Part shown: positions 58,403-64,000 of the stretch, in pieces
How positions within the stretch are numbered: position 1 is the first letter of the stretch
How the letters are laid out: each line of letters starts with the position of its first letter
DNA from: Verrucolacustris sp044348085
Lineage (GTDB): Bacteria > Verrucomicrobiota > Verrucomicrobiia > Methylacidiphilales > Verrucolacustridaceae
Direction of reading: 5' to 3'
Length of the DNA stretch: 64,000 bases
Assembly (NCBI GenBank): GCA_044348085.1
Contig: JBIKTM010000008.1
Coordinates: forward strand, 14,011 to 78,010
The notes under the pieces: model-generated
Databases searched by the model: none
What the model saw: only the letters and a program-made list of their open reading frames with translations
Told to the model about the DNA's origin: nothing
Made by a program: the position numbers and the translations under genes

Positions 58403-61400
58403 ATGAATGCCCGAATTCGCCCCACTCTTCTCACCTTATCCCTTCTCCTGCTCCTTCCCGCTGTACCCCTGCACGCGGAAGACGCCGGCGATGCTACTAA
58501 AAAAATTGTCGAGGCGTACGACAACTCCCGATTTGAGGAAGCCGCTAAATTAGCCCAAGCCTTCATCCAGAATTTTTCCCAATCCCCAAACCTGCCGAGC
58601 GCCTACCTTCTTCTCGCTCGATCCCAATACAACCTGAGCCAGTGGACCCCCGCCATCACCGCTTACCGGAAACTCCAAACCCTCTCCAAGGAAAAAGATG
58701 TTCTTGAAGAGGCCTCCTACTACATCCTCCAATCCCTCGTCGCTCAAGGCAACGCCTCACCCGAGAAATCGGCCGAGAGAAAAAAGAACCTCTCCGAGGC
58801 CCTTACCCTGATCGCTGCTTTCCCAAAGGAATTTCCAGAGTCCAAATCCTTGCCGGAAATCCGCCTTCTCCAAGCTCGTATCCATATCCAAGAAGGTGCC
58901 TTTGCTGAAGCGAGCCAAGATCTGGATGCCGCACGCACCGCCGATAAGGAAAAAGAGTTGGCCGAGGATATCGACTACCTCCAAGGGTATGCCGAGGCCC
59001 AGCGCGCCCGCCAACTCCTAGCCGATTTCAAAAAAGCGGACGGAGAAGCCGCCTTGGCACGCGCAGGCCAGATTTACGCCCGCATCGCCAACGGCTCGAA
59101 TCCTGCCCTCGCCCTCGAAGCCAATCTTCAGCTCGCCAGCCTTGACCTAGCCGCGGGTCGCATGCCCGAGGCCATAACCCGCCTTCGCTCCATCCCAGGC
59201 AAAGAAGAACTCATCTCCCTGCTCGAAGCCAAACTCGCACCCCTGCGGGCTCAAATCTCGGGACAAGGAACTCCCTCCCCCGAAAAACTCCGTCGCGTTC
59301 AAAAAGCCCAACAAAAGATCGAGGAGGTTCGAAATCGACCCGATCTTTCAGGCCAAGCCCTCCTGCAGCTCGGCCAGGCCTACCTGCAAACGCGCGGGTA
59401 CGATGAAGGCCGTATCGTATTTCGCCAAGTGGCCCGATTTGGCCCGCCCGACCTTGCTCCCACCGCCGAACAGCAGATCATCCTAACCTACGCACTCCAA
59501 GGTCGTACCTCGGATGCCGACCGACTCGTCGCCGAATATCAGAAAAAATATCCCGATCAGAAAGGAGTCGCGGGATTGGTCGACTACCTCGTCGGTTTCG
59601 CACTGCTGGAAGACGGTAAATACGAGGACTCCATCAAGCGTCTCAAAGCCGCGCAGGAAAAAGGAGTTGATCCCCGCTACGCAGACGAAATTCCCCGCTT
59701 CATCGCGTCCGCGTACCAGAAAAACGGGCAAGGGGCCGAGGCCATCAAATACTACGAATCCTTCTTGTCCGACGTGAAAGCGGGGAAAATCAAAGTTTCA
59801 GATGAGAGCAAAGAGCAGACCCAACTCGCCTACGCCAGTGCGCTCATCAGCGAAAAGAAGTTCCCCGAGGGCATCACGCAGTTCACCCAGCTGTCCACAA
59901 GTGCCACGACTCCCTCTATTAAGGAGGACGCCTCCCTCCGCCTCGCCTATGCCCTGCGAGCCTCAAAAAAACTACCCGAGGCAGCCGCCGCATTCGCAAA
60001 GTTTGCCACCGACTACCCAAAATCCAGCAATCTGGGCAACGCTCTCCTCACCCGTGGCGATACTCTTCTCGAGGACAAAAAACCCGAGGAGGCCTTGGCA
60101 GCCTGGAAGACCACCGCCACCCAACTGACAGGAGCCCCCGCTGGATTGGACGCCTACGAACGCATCTGGCGCTTCTACGCCAAGGATAAGAAAAAAGATC
60201 TGATGCTGGCCGCGCAGGAGGATCAACTCCGGGCCTACCCGAAAGATCCACGCAACATCGGTGCCTACCTCGCTCGCGGCGCATCCTTTGCCGAGGAGAA
60301 GGACGAAAGCCAAGCCATTCAAGCTTATCGGCGCGCGTTTGAACTCTTTAAGGAGCTCTTCCCCGACCCCAAGGTCTCCCCTCCGCCCGTCGCTATATCC
60401 GATCTCGCTTACTCTGCCTTGGAAAAATCCTCCGACCTCGAACTAGCTTCCGCAAAAGCCTTGGGAAACTACGCCTCGCTTGCCGATGATGGAAAAAAGA
60501 AGTGGAAAGAGTCTATTCAACGCTCCATCGATTTCCTTCGCCAATCGATTCTTGGAATCTCCTCCGCGAAGGTCTCTCCCGTTCTCTCAAAACTGGTCTC
60601 TCTTTCCCTCTACCGATTTCAATCTGGCGAAGCCCCCGTGGAGGAGTGTCTTCAACCCTTTCGCGATCTAGCCGGTGAGGCCAGCTCCCAACCTGGACTT
60701 GTGGCGCAAATTCTCTTCGCCCAAGCCAGCGTTCCCTTTGAGGCAGGCCAAACCACCCTCGCTCTTCGCCTCTATCAGGAGGCGTACAAGCAGTCCCTCG
60801 CCACCAAGGTCTCGCTGGACTGGAGAGATCTGCAGCGCTTCGCCAACGCCCTCCTCGCCGCAGGCCAAGGAGAGGAGGCGCGCCCCGTCTTTGAGCGAAT
60901 TCGTAAGGAGTTCCCCGCCAAAGTCGGCACCAAAGATCCACGCCAGCACGCCCAAGCCGCCGCTCTGTTCGGTCTGGGTCAAATCGATTTTCAAGCCAAC
61001 CGAAAAGCCGAAGCGGAAAAGTACTTCGCCGAACTTACCCGTGACTACCCCTGGTCCGACAAAGTTCAGGAGGCCAACTACCTGCGGGCCCAAGCCTTGG
61101 CCGAGGCCGGAAAGTATGACGGCACCAAGAAAGACCCCGCAGCATTCGAACTCTGGATTGGTATTATTGAAAGCGGCACGGCCACAAACGAAATGAAGGC
61201 CAAGTCGATGCTCGCCTTTGGCCAAGCCCTAGAAGGTCTTGCGGCTAAAAAACTCTCCTCTCCTCAGCTCGAACAGGGTGTAGGGAAACCTCCGCTCGAT
61301 CCTCTTGATCTCGCTGTCTCCTACTATCAGAAGATCGACCTCTACTACGACAACCTGCCGGAACTCTCTGGGCAGGGTTTGCTTCGGGCGGCCAAGATTC

Positions 61401-61540
61401 GGCGTGCCCAACAGAAGAACGACGAGGCCCGAAAAATCGTGACCTCTCTTCTCTCCAAATATCCCACCTCTTCCGTCACGTCTGAGGCCAGTGAGCTTCT
61501 CCAATCTCTTCCTGCCGCCTCGGCCGCGCCCGCCCCGTGA
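58403..61540 (+). CDS. Large exported TPR-repeat protein
   Basis: A 1045-residue protein: signal peptide LTLSLLLLLPAVPLHAED, then about 20 tetratricopeptide-like helical hairpins to the end, for example FEEAAKLAQAFIQNF, LLARSQYNLSQWTPAITAY, AYLQTRGYDEGRIVFRQVA, LPEAAAAFAKFATDYPKSS and KAEAEKYFAELTRDYPWSD. Repeated A/L-rich helices with conserved Gly/Tyr make this a protein-interaction scaffold, probably in the periplasm. No enzyme domain was found. Homologues in Verrucomicrobia are common but unnamed. The stop overlaps the nth GTG start (GTGA). Confidence 0.85.
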   Translation: MNARIRPTLLTLSLLLLLPAVPLHAEDAGDATKKIVEAYDNSRFEEAAKLAQAFIQNFSQSPNLPSAYLLLARSQYNLSQWTPAITAYRKLQTLSKEKDVLEEASYYILQSLVAQGNASPEKSAERKKNLSEALTLIAAFPKEFPESKSLPEIRLLQARIHIQEGAFAEASQDLDAARTADKEKELAEDIDYLQGYAEAQRARQLLADFKKADGEAALARAGQIYARIANGSNPALALEANLQLASLDLAAGRMPEAITRLRSIPGKEELISLLEAKLAPLRAQISGQGTPSPEKLRRVQKAQQKIEEVRNRPDLSGQALLQLGQAYLQTRGYDEGRIVFRQVARFGPPDLAPTAEQQIILTYALQGRTSDADRLVAEYQKKYPDQKGVAGLVDYLVGFALLEDGKYEDSIKRLKAAQEKGVDPRYADEIPRFIASAYQKNGQGAEAIKYYESFLSDVKAGKIKVSDESKEQTQLAYASALISEKKFPEGITQFTQLSTSATTPSIKEDASLRLAYALRASKKLPEAAAAFAKFATDYPKSSNLGNALLTRGDTLLEDKKPEEALAAWKTTATQLTGAPAGLDAYERIWRFYAKDKKKDLMLAAQEDQLRAYPKDPRNIGAYLARGASFAEEKDESQAIQAYRRAFELFKELFPDPKVSPPPVAISDLAYSALEKSSDLELASAKALGNYASLADDGKKKWKESIQRSIDFLRQSILGISSAKVSPVLSKLVSLSLYRFQSGEAPVEECLQPFRDLAGEASSQPGLVAQILFAQASVPFEAGQTTLALRLYQEAYKQSLATKVSLDWRDLQRFANALLAAGQGEEARPVFERIRKEFPAKVGTKDPRQHAQAAALFGLGQIDFQANRKAEAEKYFAELTRDYPWSDKVQEANYLRAQALAEAGKYDGTKKDPAAFELWIGIIESGTATNEMKAKSMLAFGQALEGLAAKKLSSPQLEQGVGKPPLDPLDLAVSYYQKIDLYYDNLPELSGQGLLRAAKIRRAQQKNDEARKIVTSLLSKYPTSSVTSEASELLQSLPAASAAPAP

Positions 61541-62181
61541 CCCCTTCCCCGGCTCTGCGTCGCCGGACCACTCAAATCCTCACCATCCTGAAGCGGACCT
61601 ATCCCAGCGCCCACTGTGCTCTGCATTTCACAACTCCGCTTGAACTTCTCATTGCCACAATTCTCTCTGCCCAGTGTACCGATGAGCGGGTGAATCAGGT
61701 CACTCCTGCGCTCTTTGCGCGCTGTCCAGATGCAGCATCCTTGGCTGCAATTTCACAGAATGAGTTAGAGAAAATCATTCACTCAACAGGATTCTATCGT
61801 GCGAAAGCACGATCACTTCGCTCCTGTGCCGCCTCTCTTGTGGCAGACCATCTAGGAAAAGTTCCTAGAACGATGGAAGCTCTACATAAACTGGCTGGGG
61901 TTGGCCGGAAAACTGCAAATGTGGTTTTAGGGAATGCCTTTGGACTGGCGGAGGGAGTTGTGGTGGATACTCATGTGGGTCGTCTTTCACGCAGGATGGG
62001 ACTGACGCGGCATCTCGACCCGGTGAAAGTGGAGAGCGCACTCGTTCGACTCATTCCGAAGGAGGATTGGACATTGGTCTCCCATCTTCTGATTGCTCAC
62101 GGCAGGAAGCGGTGTAATGCGCGCAAGCCTGATTGCGTTCAGTGCGAAGTAAAAAAGTTGTGCCCCCAACGGGGCGTTTGA
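61537..62181 (+). CDS. nth: Endonuclease III
   Basis: Base-excision DNA glycosylase/AP lyase removing oxidised pyrimidines. 214 residues. Helix-hairpin-helix with the catalytic lysine in LHKLAGVGRKTANVVLG and the catalytic Asp in VVDTHVGRLSRRMGL; the 4Fe-4S cluster is CNARKPDCVQCEVKKLC with canonical C-x6-C-x2-C-x5-C spacing. LLIATILSAQCTDERVN is the family N-terminal block. It starts at a GTG overlapping the TPR gene stop by four bases, so it is translationally coupled to an unrelated gene. Confidence 0.96.
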   Translation: MTPSPALRRRTTQILTILKRTYPSAHCALHFTTPLELLIATILSAQCTDERVNQVTPALFARCPDAASLAAISQNELEKIIHSTGFYRAKARSLRSCAASLVADHLGKVPRTMEALHKLAGVGRKTANVVLGNAFGLAEGVVVDTHVGRLSRRMGLTRHLDPVKVESALVRLIPKEDWTLVSHLLIAHGRKRCNARKPDCVQCEVKKLCPQRGV

Positions 62182-62197
62182 TTCCTGATTCACCAGT

Positions 62198-62474
62198 AAG
62201 GCGGATTGTGCCTTGCCCGCCTTGCTAAAAACTCAAAGATTCAACGCTCACCTAGGCGACCAAGGGATTGGTCCCCTAAGACCTACCCCCACCCATTCAG
62301 GTTTCTCATTCCATGATGGAGTAGACGTCTACTTACGCAGGGGAATTGGTCGCCCTACCTTTACCCAGAATTCACAACGAAGAACCCATCAACGGTAGGG
62401 ACGCGTATCCTTACGCGTCCATGCCTATGCCTCAGCAAACAACCCTCCACATGGACGAATAAGGGTATTCGTCC
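62198..62474. repeat. REP-like hairpin cluster (BIME-like)
   Basis: Part of the 369-base gap 62182-62550, which has no gene. Hairpins: AAGGCGG (62198-62204)/CCGCCTT (62217-62223); GGACGCGTA-TCCT-TACGCGTCC (62399-62420); GGACGAATA-AGGG-TATTCGTCC (62453-62474). The last two are flanked by GTCCATG/CATGGAC and can also pair with each other in part (GGTAGGGACG with CGTCCTTACC), a paired arrangement typical of BIME units. The copy at 62268-62349 belongs to a different repeat family. Confidence 0.8.
62268..62349 (-). repeat. Interspersed repeat, reverse copy (82 nt)
   Basis: On the minus strand begins CCAATTCCCCTGCGTAAGTA and continues TCCATCATGGAATGAGAAAC, then GGTCTTAGGGGACCAA; 14 differences over 82 positions against the copy at 49187-49268, counted by eye. 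Confidence 0.85.
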
Positions 62475-62490
62475 TTACCAGTCCATAAAC

Positions 62491-62529
62491 AAAAAGGGCT
62501 GGAAGCATGTAGCCTCCAGCCCCTTTTTT
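62491..62529. terminator. Bidirectional terminator between the repeat cluster and the large secreted gene
   Basis: GGGCTGGA and TCCAGCCC form the stem; the plus strand continues CCCCTTTTTT and the minus strand CCCTTTTTG. It can end the minus-strand gene and any transcript from nth. Confidence 0.85.
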
Positions 62530-62550
62530 AATTCACGTCAAACTAACGAT

Positions 62551-64000
62551 TTATTTCGTTACTGTTGCTCGGACAAACTTCTTCGGATCCGATCCTCGAT
62601 CAACGCTGATGACCTTGCGAGCCATATTAGCCGGCAGACCCGTGCTGTCGCCATCCACTACCGTTACCCCAGCCGAACTCCAAGCGGCCTCGAGTCCGGT
62701 GGAGGCTTGGCCACCCAACGTTAGGCTGTTGTCATCCGTGCGAAAAACAACAACCAAGCGCAATTTGGTCGGGTCGCTCGTGTCCTGCACCGGCAACGTG
62801 GCCTGCGTTGTGGCATCTCCGCCAAACGCATAGTTCGCCAGATATGTCAGTCCGTTCGGCGCCACATCTGTCATACTCACTCCTGGGTAGGCACCTGCAA
62901 ACGTACTGCCCACAGGCGCGGCCGCAACCACCTCAATCGTTACTGTTGCCGTTGTGCTTCCAGTCCCATTGGCCGCCGTCACCGTATAGCTGGCTGAAGC
63001 GGAGACTGTCGTAGGCGTTCCACTGATAACACCCGTAGAGGTGCTGATGGAAAGCCCCACAGGCAAGGTTGGGCTGACCGCATAGGATGTCACCGTACCC
63101 GTAACCGTCGGCGTCAAGCTACCGATCGCCGTGCCCACTGTTCCGCTTGCCGATGAAGGCGTGTAGGATAAGCCACTGGGCGGAGGCAGGCTCACGTTGC
63201 TAAAGAAGACGGTCGGGGCAGTTTGCGGGGTGCCGCTTGCGCCAAGGGTTAGCGTCCTGTTTATAAATGTGTCATTTGGGTTAATCACTTCAAAGGTTGC
63301 TCCGGTGGCCCAGAACTTGTAAGCAAAGTCGGTTGCCGAGTCGCCAGGTACCGCAAAAGTGCCTGAGTAAATCAGGGTAGTGCCCTCGCGAGTAAGTGCT
63401 TGGGCCTGCGTATCGCCGAAACCACCCAGTCCACGCAGCTGTACAACCCCCGTAGCAGGATTGAAGTTTCCTATCTGTTCCTGGACGCTCATGTCGACCG
63501 CAAAGGTGACCTGGCGCGTCTGGCCGGAGTCGTTGTTGAAATAGACCGTTGAGGCGGTTTGCGGCGTCTGCACTGGCCCGAGTACCAAGCTGCGATTTGG
63601 AGTCGTCTCGTAGCCAATCCCGACCGCTGTGTTGTAGAATTTATACTCCACCGTAGTAGCGGCCGTACCTTCAATATTGAAGGTGCCAGTGTAAATTCCA
63701 TCACTGTCCCCATCGGCCAATCGCCACGTCGTCCCGCCACCCCAACTATTCATGCCTCCACGAATCTCGAGAAAATCCGTAGCCGGGTTGAATCTGCCGA
63801 GCGAAATTTGCTGGCTCATATTGACCGCAAAAGTCACAAGACGGAAATCAGGCACGGTATTGACATTGCTGTAGAAAACCGTGTCCAACACTTGGGCAGG
63901 CGTGGGAGCCCGATCCGAATTGAAGGCCAAGGTAAAAGTGCGATCGCCCCCCGCCTCATAACCCCCGGCGAAAAATTTGTACGGGACGGCTGCGGCCGCG
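62551..64000 (-). CDS. Large secreted protein with repeated starch-binding-like modules and a putative Ig domain, 5' truncated
   Basis: Open to the window edge on the minus strand, so the N-terminus is missing. At least two tandem modules of about 100 residues appear: each has VTFAVNMS/VTFAVDMS, GRFNPATDF or GNFNPATGV, LEIRGGMNSWGG or VQLRGLGGFGD, a YSGTF or YTGTF strand, YKFYNT or YKFWAT, NRSLVLG or NRTLTLG, and TVYFNN or TVFFSN, resembling carbohydrate-binding (CBM20/48-like) beta-sandwiches. A third, partial one runs off the edge. Then an Ig-like stretch (LSYTPSSASGTVGTAIGSLT... GVISGTPTTVSASASYTVT) matches putative Ig/He_PIG domains, and a C-terminal region follows. Likely cell-surface or secreted; substrate unknown. 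Confidence 0.82.
   Translation of the reverse strand, partial: AAAAVPYKFFAGGYEAGGDRTFTLAFNSDRAPTPAQVLDTVFYSNVNTVPDFRLVTFAVNMSQQISLGRFNPATDFLEIRGGMNSWGGGTTWRLADGDSDGIYTGTFNIEGTAATTVEYKFYNTAVGIGYETTPNRSLVLGPVQTPQTASTVYFNNDSGQTRQVTFAVDMSVQEQIGNFNPATGVVQLRGLGGFGDTQAQALTREGTTLIYSGTFAVPGDSATDFAYKFWATGATFEVINPNDTFINRTLTLGASGTPQTAPTVFFSNVSLPPPSGLSYTPSSASGTVGTAIGSLTPTVTGTVTSYAVSPTLPVGLSISTSTGVISGTPTTVSASASYTVTAANGTGSTTATVTIEVVAAAPVGSTFAGAYPGVSMTDVAPNGLTYLANYAFGGDATTQATLPVQDTSDPTKLRLVVVFRTDDNSLTLGGQASTGLEAAWSSAGVTVVDGDSTGLPANMARKVISVDRGSDPKKFVRATVTK

Noticed and set aside
1..64000. CRISPR arrays, transposases, integrases, prophage genes, rRNA genes
   Set aside because: No evenly spaced direct repeats with variable spacers, no DDE or tyrosine-recombinase motifs, no capsid or tail genes and no rRNA sequence were seen. 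The ORF6N gene is isolated.

Overview
The window looks like a chromosomal stretch of a Gram-negative bacterium, most probably a member of the Verrucomicrobiota. It carries lipopolysaccharide genes (hldD, rfaE2, lpxK, a PagL-like deacylase), undecaprenyl-diphosphate recycling (uppP), a periplasmic thiol relay (dsbD), a TIGR03790-type secreted protein and several long lineage-restricted secreted proteins. That combination is my basis for the phylum; it is an inference, since no 16S rRNA gene is present. Base composition is fairly even, with AT-rich patches around 1400-2250, 16.15-16.35 kb, 17.04-17.15 kb, 35.95-36.13 kb and 43.15-43.35 kb.

Layout. 1-1384: the end of an oligopeptide ABC importer (two ATPases, the first cut by the window edge). 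1485-2342: an unknown secreted protein and tRNA-Leu. 2.4-6.1 kb: an ArsR-methyltransferase fusion divergent from metK-ahcY, the S-adenosylmethionine/S-adenosylhomocysteine cycle. 6-16.2 kb: a low-complexity secreted protein, a MidA-like methyltransferase, recN, a PhnP-like hydrolase, a TIGR03790 protein, hrpB and hldD. 16.2-22.3 kb: a PagL-like protein, a three-gene ABC/FtsX/AttH-like export operon behind a promoter with an operator-like dyad, and uppP. 22.3-27.4 kb: an RRM protein with a structured leader, a primary-type sigma factor, an EgtD-like methyltransferase, a membrane nucleotide cyclase and a bactofilin. 27.4-38.5 kb: an RNA/DNA-processing MBL nuclease, uvrC, dsbD, purE-purK, tRNA-Gln, purN-rfaE2, a BrnT/BrnA-like toxin-antitoxin pair, a PAS protein, pyruvate kinase and a BtpA protein. 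38.5-43.9 kb: groEL, groES, dnaK and an ORF6N-domain gene, all on the minus strand. 44-53.4 kb: lpxK, small membrane proteins, an FBXO31-like domain protein, an ADP-ribosylglycohydrolase homologue, a TerC protein, a two-gene split photolyase, an amine oxidase, a C39 peptidase and a carbonic anhydrase. 53.6-58.2 kb: tRNA-Gly, -Arg and -Tyr and the infC-rpmI-rplT-pheS cluster. 58.4-64 kb: a 1045-residue TPR protein, nth, a cluster of palindromic repeats, and a large repetitive secreted protein that runs off the window.

Most genes are housekeeping. The unusual parts are: (i) a photolyase whose FAD domain and N-terminal-like domain are separate genes in permuted order; (ii) a stand-alone bacterial protein resembling the substrate-binding domain of eukaryotic FBXO31; (iii) a 39-bp near-perfect palindrome inside the ORF6N gene whose core nearly matches a dyad in the dnaK upstream region; (iv) two promoters in which a dyad fills the -35/-10 spacer, one followed by a leader that can hide the ribosome-binding site of the RRM gene; and (v) a family of roughly 82-120-nt interspersed repeats between genes, plus REP-like hairpins. 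No CRISPR array, transposase, integrase or prophage was seen.
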